From assembly GCF_021654135.1 (NCBI RefSeq), contig NZ_JAKGSD010000037.1, forward strand, positions 20,627-84,626: 64,000 nucleotides of DNA. Direction: 5' to 3'. A model generated the notes under the pieces. It ran no database searches. It had not been told where the DNA came from and was given only the letters and a program-made list of their open reading frames with translations. This document shows, piece by piece, positions 53,083 to 61,174 of the stretch. The translations under genes and the position numbers were made by a program. Source of the DNA: Amycolatopsis tucumanensis. GTDB lineage: Bacteria; Actinomycetota; Actinomycetes; Mycobacteriales; Pseudonocardiaceae. Position 1 is the stretch's first letter; each line of letters opens with the position of its first letter.

Positions 53083-53922
53083 ATGACCGATCGCCGTTTC
53101 CGGTTCGGGCTGGTCACCGGGCAGCCGGGTCCCGCGAGCCACTGGGCGGGACTGGCCCGCCGCGCCGAGGACCTCGGCTTCGACACGCTGCTGGTGCCCG
53201 ACGCGGCCGGGGTGCAGGCGTCGGTCCCGGCGCTGGCCGCGGTCGCCGCGTCGAGCTCCCGGCTGCGGATCGGGACGTTCGTGCTCGCCGCGCCGATGCA
53301 CTCCCCCGGCCGCATCGCCTGGGAGACCGCGACACTCGACCAGCTGTCCGAAGGCCGGTTCGAGCTGGGCCTGGGCGCGGGCCGCGGGGACGCCGGCGGC
53401 ACAGCGGAGCTGCTGGGCGTGCCGTTCGGCAGCGCCGGCGAGCGGGTGCGGCAGGTGGGCGAGGCGATCCAGGCGGTGCGGAAGCTGTTCGCCGACGGCA
53501 CGTTCACGCCGGTGCAGCAGCCCGCGCCGCCGATCATGGTGGCGGGCAGCGGGACCCGGTTGCTGCGGCTGGCCGCCCAGGAGGCCGACATCGTCGCGGT
53601 GCACACCAGCAGTGAGGAGGAGCTGCGCGAGCGCCTGCCGGTGCTCCGGGAGGCGGCCGGCGCCCGCTTCGACGAGCTGGAGCTGAGCGTGAACGTGTTC
53701 GCCATCGGCGACGGCCCGCTCCCGGAGTGGATGCGGCAGTTCGGCATCGACCCGGCGACGGCGAGGGACAACACGAACCCGGCGGTGCTGACCGGCGACA
53801 CGGCCACGGTGGTGGACACGCTGCGCCGCCGCCGGGACGAGCTCGGGCTGTCCTACGTCACGATCAACGCCCACGCGCTGGAAGCGGCGATCCCGGTGGT
53901 CGAGCGCCTCGCCGGGACCTGA
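53083..53922 (+). CDS. LLM-class F420/FMN-dependent oxidoreductase
   Basis: 279 residues. RFGLVTGQPGPASHWAGLARRAEDLGFDTLLVPD is a typical F420-family LLM start (key: RAEDLGFDTLLVPD). TATLDQLSEGRFELGLGAGRG and APPIMVAGSG follow. Many such actinobacterial enzymes use coenzyme F420. A GGGGAAGGA lies upstream of the ATG. The gene's last bases run into a 15-bp tandem repeat. Partner of the divergent LLM gene at 52101-52925. Confidence 0.9.
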   Translation: MTDRRFRFGLVTGQPGPASHWAGLARRAEDLGFDTLLVPDAAGVQASVPALAAVAASSSRLRIGTFVLAAPMHSPGRIAWETATLDQLSEGRFELGLGAGRGDAGGTAELLGVPFGSAGERVRQVGEAIQAVRKLFADGTFTPVQQPAPPIMVAGSGTRLLRLAAQEADIVAVHTSSEEELRERLPVLREAAGARFDELELSVNVFAIGDGPLPEWMRQFGIDPATARDNTNPAVLTGDTATVVDTLRRRRDELGLSYVTINAHALEAAIPVVERLAGT

Positions 53923-53990
53923 TCGCCCCGGACCTGATCGCCCCGGACCTGATCGCCCAAGATCTGATCGCCCAAGATCTGATGACTCAG
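53916..53990. repeat. Five 15-bp tandem repeats at the LLM gene end
   Basis: GACCTGATCGCCCCG occurs at 53916 and 53931, then GACCTGATCGCCCAA at 53946, GATCTGATCGCCCAA at 53961 and a degenerate copy at 53976. The first copy includes the LLM stop codon (TGA within GACCTGATC), so the array grew out of the gene's end. In another frame it encodes the repeat DLIAP. Its copies are close to identical, so the array is recent. Confidence 0.8.
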
Positions 53991-54014
53991 AGCGGCGTGG
54001 TATAGGTCGTTATA

Positions 54015-54048
54015 CGCTGCCCGCCGGGGTGGAGCCCAGCGGGCAGCG
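54015..54048. terminator. Hairpin terminator for the steAB operon (and LLM gene)
   Basis: CGCTGCCCGC (54015-54024) and GCGGGCAGCG (54039-54048) form a perfect 10-bp stem with a 14-base loop. It lies between convergent genes, 104 bp past the steB stop. Upstream of it, GTATA-N6-TATAC (54000-54015) is an additional small inverted repeat of unknown use. The rest of 54049-54151 is GC-rich without a recognisable element. Confidence 0.6.
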
Positions 54049-54151
54049 GCGATCGAGCGTTGCCCGCGGCGGCGAGCCGCCACCCGCAGCCCCGGCGAGG
54101 CAGCGGAACTCAGCTGCCCGCCGGGTCGTCCTCGGCGGGCGGCGGCGGTGG

Positions 54152-55099
54152 TCAGCTGCCCGGCTGCGCGACCCCGGGCGCGGGCGACTGCGCGTTGCCC
54201 GCGATGCCGTACCGCCCGGTCCCGCCGTCCAGCTGTTCCTTGAGCGCCAGCACGGCGCTGATCCGCCCGGCCGCCGTGTTCGCGTTGTCCACAGTGGACA
54301 GGATGGACGTCGCCGAGGTGTCGGCCCGCACGAAGCCGATCGCGCCGGTGCCCTCGGCCGACGCCGGGTCGCCGGCGAGCACCGTGCCCGCGCCGGAGCG
54401 GTCCAGCTGCGCGGCGAACCGGGCCAGCGTCGCGGCCTTGTCGCCGGCCCCGTCGCCCGTCGCCTGGCCGCCGGTCAGCACCAGCGCCAGCTGGCCAGGC
54501 CCGATGCCCGGGCTGGCGTTGGCGAACCCGCCGTCCTGCAAGCCAGCGATCGCCGCGGCCAATTCGTCCGTTGTGGACTGCGGCTGTGCGGTGTCCTTGT
54601 TGAGCAGCAACACCGAACCCACCAGCGCCCCGGCGAGCGTGCCCGGGTCGCCGGCCGTCGGGAACGTCGAACCGGCCGGCTGCAGCCGGGTGACGACCTG
54701 GCGCAGCTGGTCCGCCTTCGCGGGGTCGGTGAACGAGTCGGTCAGCTGCAGCTCCCCCGACACCCGCGCGCCGGAGGCCTCGATGAGCTGGCGCAGCGCG
54801 TCGCGGTCGGCCGGGTTCGCCTCCTGCGTCGTGACGAGCACGACCGAGCGGCGGTCCAGCGCGCCCGCGACGACCTTCGGGCCGAGCGAGCCCGCGAAGG
54901 CGTCCGCGTCGGACAGTCGCGCGTTGAGCGCGTTGCGCTGGGCCTCCAGGTCGGACACCTGCGACGCGAGCTTGCCCTTCTCGTCGGACAGCCCGGACAG
55001 CAGCGCCCCGTTCAGCGCCGTCGACCCGAGCACGACGCCGACGGCGAGCGCCAGGAACACCGCCGCGATCGAGACGATGTGGTACCGCAGAGAAATCAC
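54152..55099 (-). CDS. steB: SteB/MctB-family membrane-anchored protein (DUF3186)
   Basis: 315 residues. One N-terminal membrane anchor (YHIVSIAAVFLALAVGVVLGS) is followed by a coiled coil (DEKGKLASQVSDLEAQRNALNARL) and an extracytoplasmic domain ending in a Gly/Pro tail. It matches Rv1698 (MctB, copper) and Corynebacterium SteB, which works with SteA in cell separation via RipA. It contains no Cys, so copper handling by thiols is unlikely. The GTG at 55099 overlaps the steA stop. Confidence 0.88.
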   Translation of the reverse strand: MISLRYHIVSIAAVFLALAVGVVLGSTALNGALLSGLSDEKGKLASQVSDLEAQRNALNARLSDADAFAGSLGPKVVAGALDRRSVVLVTTQEANPADRDALRQLIEASGARVSGELQLTDSFTDPAKADQLRQVVTRLQPAGSTFPTAGDPGTLAGALVGSVLLLNKDTAQPQSTTDELAAAIAGLQDGGFANASPGIGPGQLALVLTGGQATGDGAGDKAATLARFAAQLDRSGAGTVLAGDPASAEGTGAIGFVRADTSATSILSTVDNANTAAGRISAVLALKEQLDGGTGRYGIAGNAQSPAPGVAQPGS

Positions 55100-56280
55100 G
55101 TGAAGAGCCCCTTGACCCAGCTTGCGAAGGAATCCCAGGTGGAGCGCGCCCAGTCCAGGTACGCCCCGCCGACGTCGGACATGAGCAGCGCGACCGCGAC
55201 CGCGACGAGCGCGGCGACGACGAGCAGCACCACCGCGCCCAGCGAGACGCGGCTGCGGTGCAGAGCGGCGACCGCCTTGCCGTCGACCAGGCGGGTGCCG
55301 AGCTTGAGCCGGGTCAGGAACGTCGACGGGTTCGACCCGGACCGGCCGTGGTCGAGGAACTCCCGCAGCGTCGCCTGGAACCCGACGGTGACGACCAGCC
55401 CGGCCTCGTGCGCGTCGGCCAGCAGCAGCGCCAGGTCCTCCGGGTTGCCGGACGCGGGGAAGGTGACCGCGCCGATGCCCAGGTCCTGGATGCGCGCCAC
55501 GCCCGGCGCGTGCCCGTCCGGCTGGGCGGGAACGACCACCTCCGCGCCGCACTTGAGCGTCTCGGCGTCGATGCCGAACGGGTCGCCGACGATGATGTCC
55601 GGCTGGTATTTCTGCGCGCGCAGCGTGTCCGCGCCGCCGTCCACGCCGATCAACACCGGCCGGTGCTCGGCGATGTACTTCTTGAGCGCCTTGAGGTCCT
55701 CGGCGTGCCCCTTGCCCGGCGCGACGACCAGCACGTGCCGGTCGCGCAGCGGCACCCGCACCTCGGGCACGCCCACCCCGTCGAGGATGAGCGTGCGCTC
55801 GCGGCGCAGGAACTCGATGGTGTTCGCGGAGAAGGCCTCCAGCTGGGTGGACATCCCGGCCTTGGCCTCGATCATCTGGTCGGCGACGCTGTCCGGCGTC
55901 TGCTCGCTGCCGCTGGCGACGTGCCGGTCGCCGACGTAGACGCCGCCCTCGTGCAGCCGGATGCGGCTGCCGTCCTTGATGCGGCGCAGCACCTCGCCGC
56001 CGACGTTGTCCAGCAGCGGGATGCCGGCGTTCACCAGGATCTCCGGGCCCAGGTTGGGGAACCTGCCGGAGATCGAGGGCGAGGCGTTGACCACGCCGGC
56101 GACCTCGGCCTCGACGAGCGCGTCGGCGGTGGCGCGGTCCAGGTCGATCTGGTCCAGCACCACGATGTCGCCGGGGCCGACGCGGCGGAGCAGATCGCGC
56201 GTGCGCCGGTCCACCCGGGCGACGCCGACGATGCCGGGGAGGGCCTCGGTGTTGCGGTTGAGCAGACCGGGAAGCTTCAT
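55096..56280 (-). CDS. steA: SteA-like protein with thiamin pyrophosphokinase-like catalytic region
   Basis: 394 residues. DIVVLDQIDLDRATADALVEA, GVVNASPSISGRFPNLGPEIL and PVLIGVDGGADTLRAQKYQPDIIVGD (the thiamin pyrophosphokinase-like part) are the family's conserved stretches. A C-terminal membrane helix (VSLGAVVLLVVAALVAVAVALL) anchors it. Corynebacterium SteA partners SteB and regulates the RipA/RipC cell-wall hydrolase path. The ATG at 56280 is used because it begins MKLPGLL at the family start. Cotranscribed with steB; 103 bp from recN. Confidence 0.9.
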   Translation of the reverse strand: MKLPGLLNRNTEALPGIVGVARVDRRTRDLLRRVGPGDIVVLDQIDLDRATADALVEAEVAGVVNASPSISGRFPNLGPEILVNAGIPLLDNVGGEVLRRIKDGSRIRLHEGGVYVGDRHVASGSEQTPDSVADQMIEAKAGMSTQLEAFSANTIEFLRRERTLILDGVGVPEVRVPLRDRHVLVVAPGKGHAEDLKALKKYIAEHRPVLIGVDGGADTLRAQKYQPDIIVGDPFGIDAETLKCGAEVVVPAQPDGHAPGVARIQDLGIGAVTFPASGNPEDLALLLADAHEAGLVVTVGFQATLREFLDHGRSGSNPSTFLTRLKLGTRLVDGKAVAALHRSRVSLGAVVLLVVAALVAVAVALLMSDVGGAYLDWARSTWDSFASWVKGLFT

Positions 56281-56383
56281 GCGTCCGATGGTGGCAAACG
56301 AAAGCCGGATGTCCGCTCGCAACACGCCGTGCACAATCCGGTTTCTCGCCGTGATCCCCCGGCGGTCCGGCGCGTGTGGACGG

Positions 56384-58174
56384 TCAGCGCTTGGTGCGCT
56401 TGCCGGTCTTCCGGCGCGGTTTCGCCGCCGCTTCCTTGTCCGCGTCGGCCACCGCGAGCAGTTCTTCCGCGTGCGCCCGCCCGGTCTCGGTGCTCTCCAT
56501 CCCGGCGAGCATCCGCGCCAGCTCGACCACCCGCTCGGACTTGCGCAGCGTCTTCACGTCGCTGCGCGTGACGCCCTCCGCCGTGCCCTTGTCGACCACC
56601 AGATGCCGGTCGGCGAACGCGGCCACCTGCGGCAGGTGCGTCACCACGAGCACCTGGTGGGTGCGCGCGAGCCGGGCGAGGCGCCGCCCGATCTCGATGG
56701 CCGCGCGGCCGCCGACCCCGGCGTCGACCTCGTCGAACACCAGCGTCTGCACGGTGTCGGCGTCGGCCAGCACGACCTCGATCGCGAGCATCACGCGGGA
56801 CAGCTCACCGCCGGAGGCGGCCTTGTGCACCGGCATCGCGGGCGCGGCCGGGTGCGCCTTGAGCATCAGCTCGACGTCGTCCACACCGGAGCCGCCGGCG
56901 TGCACCAGCTCGCCGTCCACCCGCAGCGCCTGCGGGTCGGACGCGTCCGTGGCGCGGCGCTTCACCGTCACCTCGATCTGGGCCTGGCCCATCGCCAGGC
57001 CGGACAGCTCCTCGGTGACCGCGCCGGCCAGCTCGGCGGCGGCGACGGTGCGGGCCGCCGACACCGCGGCGGCGTGCACGGCCAGCTGCGTGGCCAGCTC
57101 GTCCCGCCGCGCGGCCAGCGCCGCCAGCGCCTCCTCCGAGGTGTCCATCGACGCCAGGCGCGAGTTCGCGTCCTCGGCCCAGGCCAAGACGCCGTCGATG
57201 TCGGGCGCGTACTTGCGGGTCAGGGTCTTCAGCTCGGCCTGCCTGGCGAGGATCTGCTCGAGCAGGCCCGGATCGGCGTCCAGCCCGTCGAGGTAGCCGC
57301 CCAGCTCGGCGCCGACGTCGTTGAGCAGCATCTCGGCCTCGGCCAGCCGCGGCTCCAGGTCCCGCAGGGCCGAGTCGTCCGCGCCGGCCAGCCGCCGCCG
57401 GGCCTCGCCGATCAGGCCGAGCGCGCCCGGCTGGTCCGGGTCGCCGTCGGCCGCGCCGGACACCGCGGCCTGCGCGCCGCTCGCCGCCGCCCGCAGCTCC
57501 TCGGTCGCGGTGAGCCGCTTGACCTGCTCGGCCAGCTCCGCGTCCTCCCCCGGCTTCGGGTCGACCGCGGCGATCTCGTCCAGACCGTGCTTGAGCAGGT
57601 CCGCCTGCTGCGCCATCTCGCGGGAGCGGCTGGTGCGCTCCGTCAGCTCCGCGACCACCGCGAGCCACTCGTCGCGCACCTCCCGGTACCAGCGCAGCGG
57701 CTCGGCGACGTCGTCCCCGGCGAACCGGTCGAGCACCTCGCGTTGTTCGGACGGGCGCAGCAGCCGCAGCTGGTCGTTCTGGCCGTGCACCGCCAGCAGC
57801 CGGTCGGCCAGGTCGGACAGCACGCTCACCGGCACCGAGCGGCCGCCGAGGTGGGCGCGGGACCGCCCGTCGGCGCCCACCGAGCGCAGCGCGATGAGGC
57901 TGCCGTCCTCGTCGGTCTCGCCGCCCGCGTCGGCGACGATCCGGGCGACGTGACCGGCGAACACGCCTTCGAAGCGTCCCTCGACGCTCGCCCGGCCGGA
58001 GCCGTTGCGGACCTTCGACGCCTCGGCGCGTCCCCCGGACAGCAGGTGCAGCCCGGTGACGACCATGGTCTTGCCCGCGCCGGTCTCGCCGGTGACCACA
58101 GTGAATCCCGGGTGCAGTTCGAGCAGGGCGTCCTCGATCACTCCGAGGCCCTGGATGCGCATCTCGGCCAGCAC
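56384..58174 (-). CDS. recN: DNA repair protein RecN (SMC-like ATPase)
   Basis: 596 residues. The N-terminal Walker A (VVTGETGAGKTMVVTGLHLL), a long coiled-coil middle, and the C-terminal signature AASGGELSRVMLAIEVVLAD with Walker B (TLVFDEVDAGVGG) and QVLVVTHLPQVAAFAD are complete. It acts in double-strand break repair. GTG at 58174 gives VLAEMRIQGLG, the family's usual start; an ATG at 58162 is also possible. Lies between nadK and steA. Confidence 0.94.
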   Translation of the reverse strand: MLAEMRIQGLGVIEDALLELHPGFTVVTGETGAGKTMVVTGLHLLSGGRAEASKVRNGSGRASVEGRFEGVFAGHVARIVADAGGETDEDGSLIALRSVGADGRSRAHLGGRSVPVSVLSDLADRLLAVHGQNDQLRLLRPSEQREVLDRFAGDDVAEPLRWYREVRDEWLAVVAELTERTSRSREMAQQADLLKHGLDEIAAVDPKPGEDAELAEQVKRLTATEELRAAASGAQAAVSGAADGDPDQPGALGLIGEARRRLAGADDSALRDLEPRLAEAEMLLNDVGAELGGYLDGLDADPGLLEQILARQAELKTLTRKYAPDIDGVLAWAEDANSRLASMDTSEEALAALAARRDELATQLAVHAAAVSAARTVAAAELAGAVTEELSGLAMGQAQIEVTVKRRATDASDPQALRVDGELVHAGGSGVDDVELMLKAHPAAPAMPVHKAASGGELSRVMLAIEVVLADADTVQTLVFDEVDAGVGGRAAIEIGRRLARLARTHQVLVVTHLPQVAAFADRHLVVDKGTAEGVTRSDVKTLRKSERVVELARMLAGMESTETGRAHAEELLAVADADKEAAAKPRRKTGKRTKR

Positions 58175-58221
58175 GCAGACCACCGTAGCGGTCCGCTCCG
58201 ACAATCCGCGGCCGCCTCGCC

Positions 58222-59133
58222 TCAGCGCGCGTGCCGTTCCCGCCAGCTCTTGACGGGCAGCGAGAACTTGTGGACCAGCCGGTCGGTGAACGGGCCGGGG
58301 TGCAGGCGGGCCAGCCGGACCGGGACCTCACCGGCCACGACCTCGACCCTGGCGCCGCGCGGCAGGGCGATGTGCCGCAGCCCGTCGCAGGTCAGGACCG
58401 CGGGCGAGCCGTACGGGTCGACGCCGACGGTGATCACCGAGTCGCGGGAGACGACCAGCGGGCGGGAGAACATCGCGTGCGCGTTGCTGGGGACGACGAG
58501 CAGCGCCTCGACGTCGGGCCAGATGACCGGGCCGCCGGCGGAGAACGCGTAGGCGGTGGAGCCGGTCGGAGTGGCGCACAGCACACCGTCGCAGCCGAAG
58601 GCGGACACCGGCCTGCCGTCGACCTCGATGAGCGCGTCCAGGATCCGCTCGCGGGTGCTCTTCTCGACGCTGGCCTCGTTGAGCGCCCAGGTGCGGGCCA
58701 CGACCCGGCCCTCGACCGACACCGTGACGTCGATCGTCATGCGCTCCTCGACGGTGTACTCGCGCGAGACGACCCGCCCGACGGTCTCGGTGAGCGCGTC
58801 CGAATCGGCCTCGGTGAGGAAGCCGACGCGGCCGAGGTTGACGCCCAGCACCGGCACCCCGGCGGGGCGGGCCAGTTCGGCGGCGCGCAGCAGGGTGCCG
58901 TCGCCGCCGAGCACGAGCACCAGCTCGGCGCCGCGGGCCGGGTCGTCACCGGGCGCGACGAGGGTGCACAGCTCGTCGAGGGAGTCGTGCTCGATCAGTT
59001 CCTTGACCTCGTCGTCGATGACGCGCAGCCCGATGCCGGCCTCGTCGAACCGGGTGGCGACCTCGCGCGCGGCGTCCTTGGTCGTCTCGCGGTCGGGGTG
59101 CATGACCAGCAGGACCTCGCGGCGCTCGCTCAC
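58222..59133 (-). CDS. nadK: NAD kinase
   Basis: 303 residues. VLVLGGDGTLLRAAELARP contains the GGDG catalytic motif, and GVNLGRVGFLTEAD, PTGSTAYAFSAGGPVIWPD and RDSVITVGVDPYGSPAVLTCDG complete the fold. It makes NADP. The GTG start overlaps the tlyA stop (GTGA). The order tlyA-nadK-recN is conserved in actinobacteria. Confidence 0.95.
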   Translation of the reverse strand: MSERREVLLVMHPDRETTKDAAREVATRFDEAGIGLRVIDDEVKELIEHDSLDELCTLVAPGDDPARGAELVLVLGGDGTLLRAAELARPAGVPVLGVNLGRVGFLTEADSDALTETVGRVVSREYTVEERMTIDVTVSVEGRVVARTWALNEASVEKSTRERILDALIEVDGRPVSAFGCDGVLCATPTGSTAYAFSAGGPVIWPDVEALLVVPSNAHAMFSRPLVVSRDSVITVGVDPYGSPAVLTCDGLRHIALPRGARVEVVAGEVPVRLARLHPGPFTDRLVHKFSLPVKSWRERHAR

Positions 59134-59939
59134 TGGGGCCCCTTCCCGACCGCGTCGCGGACCAGTTGCTCGACGTCCTGGTCCGGCACCGGGTCGCGGC
59201 GCAGCCAGGCGAAGTACTCGACGTTGCCGGACGGTCCCGGCAGCGGGCTCGCGACCACGCCGTGCGGGTGCAGGCCCAGCCCGGCGGCGGCGTCCAGGAC
59301 GTCCAGGACGGCACGGGCGCGCAGTTCCGGGTCCCGCACCACGCCGCCGCTGCCGAGGCGTTCCTTGCCGACCTCGAACTGCGGTTTGACCATCGGGACA
59401 AGGTCGGCATCGGCGGTCGCGCAGGCGGCGAGCGCGGGCAGGACCAGGCGCAGCGAGATGAACGACAGGTCGCCGACGACCAGGTCGACCGGTCCGCCGC
59501 ACTGCTCCGGGGTCAGGTTGCGGACGTTGGTCTTGTCCAGCACGACGACGCGCTCGTCGGTCTGCAGCCGCCAGTCGAGCAGGCCGCGGCCGACGTCGGC
59601 GGCCACCACCTGGGCGGCGCCGCGGCGGAGCAGGACGTCGGTGAACCCGCCGGTCGAGGCGCCCGCGTCCAGGCAGCGTTTGCCGCCGACGGACAGCCCG
59701 GCCGGTTCGAAGGCCTCGAGCGCGCCGAGCAGCTTGTGGGCGCCGCGGGACGCCCAGCCCGGGTCGTCGGTGGCTTTCACGACGATCGGCGCGCCGGTCT
59801 CGACGCCGGTGGCGGGTTTGCTGGCGACCATGCCGTTGACGGTCACCTTGCCCTCGCTGATCAGCGTGCTGGCGTGCTCGCGGGAGCGGGCGAGGCCGCG
59901 GCGCACCAGTTCGGCGTCGAGGCGGGCCCTGCGGGGCAT
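59130..59939 (-). CDS. tlyA: TlyA-family 16S/23S rRNA (cytidine-2'-O)-methyltransferase
   Basis: 269 residues. The S4 domain (RRARLDAELVRRGLARSREHA) precedes a RrmJ-like methyltransferase with GGKRCLDAGASTGGFTDVLL (AdoMet site) and KPQFEVGKERL. It methylates C1409 of 16S and C1920 of 23S rRNA; its loss gives capreomycin resistance in mycobacteria. First of the tlyA-nadK overlap pair. Confidence 0.95.
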   Translation of the reverse strand: MPRRARLDAELVRRGLARSREHASTLISEGKVTVNGMVASKPATGVETGAPIVVKATDDPGWASRGAHKLLGALEAFEPAGLSVGGKRCLDAGASTGGFTDVLLRRGAAQVVAADVGRGLLDWRLQTDERVVVLDKTNVRNLTPEQCGGPVDLVVGDLSFISLRLVLPALAACATADADLVPMVKPQFEVGKERLGSGGVVRDPELRARAVLDVLDAAAGLGLHPHGVVASPLPGPSGNVEYFAWLRRDPVPDQDVEQLVRDAVGKGPQ

Positions 59940-59943
59940 CGCC

Positions 59944-60159
59944 TCACACCTTGTCGATGCTGGACAGGGCGGTGGTGAGCTCGGCGTGCACGGCGTCGAA
60001 GCGCTCGACGTGCTCGGCGAGCGGGATCCGGTCCAGGTCGTCGAGCGCGGCCATGGCCTCCTCGATGCCGGCGCGCGGGTCCTGCTGCGGCGCGGCGGCC
60101 GGCGGCGGCCCGGGGACCGGTCGCGGCGGTTGCGGAGTCGGTTGGTGCTGCACGGTCAC
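59944..60159 (-). CDS. Small conserved protein between the HAD gene and tlyA
   Basis: 71 residues: a Pro/Gln-rich N terminus, then a helical C-terminal part (IEEAMAALDDLDRIPLAEHV, ERFDAVHAELTTALSSID). It begins at GTG 60159 (or 60153), just past the HAD stop, and ends 4 bp before tlyA. Mycobacteria carry a similar short gene (Rv1693) here. The paired helices could form a coiled coil. Function unknown. Confidence 0.75.
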   Translation of the reverse strand: MTVQHQPTPQPPRPVPGPPPAAAPQQDPRAGIEEAMAALDDLDRIPLAEHVERFDAVHAELTTALSSIDKV

Positions 60160-60163
60160 CACG

Positions 60164-61174
60164 CTAACGGATCGGCTGGCCGCCGGACGGCAGCCCCAGC
60201 TCCGCGAGGATTTTTCCGGCCCGGTCGTCCCCGGCCCGGAGGGCGGTGACGCCGGTGTCCCAGGCGACGGCGCAGAGGGTGCGCAGCAGGGCCAGCGGGT
60301 CGCCGTCGCCGGTCGCGACGAGCGTGTCCCCGTCGCGGCGGACGTCCCAGCCGTCCTGCGGGGCGACGCGCAGGTCGTCCGCGGGTTCGGTGAGGGCGCC
60401 GAGGTCGGCGCCCAGGTAGGTCGGCCGTTCGGCGGGGACCGCGGTGACGAGAGTGGCGGGGGTCGCGACGCCGGTGAGCACGCACAGCGAGTCCATGCCC
60501 GCGGTGACGGCACCCGCGATGTCGGTGTCCAGCCGGTCCCCGATCGCAAGGGGGCGGCTCGCGTTCGCCGACTTCGCGGCGGTGTGGAACAGCGGGGCCT
60601 CTGGTTTGCCGGCGACCTCGGGGGTGGCGCCGGTGGCCGTGCGCAGGGCGGCGACCATCGAGCCGTTGCCGGGCAGCAGGCCGCGTTCGGTGGGCAGGGT
60701 GGTGTCGACGTTGCAGGCGACCCACAGGGCGCCGCCGCGGATGGCGACGCACGCCTCGGCGAGGTCGGCCCAGCCGGTGGCGGGGTTGTGGCCCTGCACG
60801 ACGGCGGCGACGTCGTCCCCGGCCTCGCGCACGGGTTTCAGGCCCACGGCGGCGATCTCGCCGGCGAGCGCGTCGGTGCCGACGACGAGGACGACCGCCC
60901 CGGCGGGCAGCCGTTCGCCGAGCAGCCGGGCCGCGGCCTGGGCGCTGGTGCTGACCTCGTCCGGGGTGGCGTCGACGTCGAGCGCGCGGAGGTGGTCCGC
61001 GACGTCCCCGGGCGCCTTGGAGGCGTTGTTGGTGACGAAGCGCACCGCGGCGCCCTGGTCGCGCAGCTGCCGGATGGCCGCCGCGGCCCCCGGGATGGGC
61101 CGGGGACCGTGGTAGACGGTTCCGTCGAGGTCGAACAGGAACGCGTCGTAGGCGGCCTGGAGGGCGTCAGCCAT
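60164..61174 (-). CDS. HAD-superfamily phosphatase, NagD/PNPase-like
   Basis: 336 residues. The catalytic motif I FLFDLDGTVYHG, motif II FVTNNASKAPGDVADHL and motif III/IV GDRLDTDIAGAVTAGMDSLCVLTG mark a class-II HAD hydrolase of the NagD/4-nitrophenyl-phosphatase group. A C-terminal extra domain of about 75 residues (DGWDVRRDGDTLVATGDGDP...) is characteristic of actinobacterial members. Mycobacterium Rv1692 of this type hydrolyses glycerol-3-phosphate. Its start overlaps the TPR gene end by 8 bp. Confidence 0.9.
   Translation of the reverse strand: MADALQAAYDAFLFDLDGTVYHGPRPIPGAAAAIRQLRDQGAAVRFVTNNASKAPGDVADHLRALDVDATPDEVSTSAQAAARLLGERLPAGAVVLVVGTDALAGEIAAVGLKPVREAGDDVAAVVQGHNPATGWADLAEACVAIRGGALWVACNVDTTLPTERGLLPGNGSMVAALRTATGATPEVAGKPEAPLFHTAAKSANASRPLAIGDRLDTDIAGAVTAGMDSLCVLTGVATPATLVTAVPAERPTYLGADLGALTEPADDLRVAPQDGWDVRRDGDTLVATGDGDPLALLRTLCAVAWDTGVTALRAGDDRAGKILAELGLPSGGQPIR

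Noticed and set aside
54000..54015. GTATA-N6-TATAC as a promoter
   Set aside because: It lies between convergent genes with no gene to drive nearby, and no -35 is apparent.
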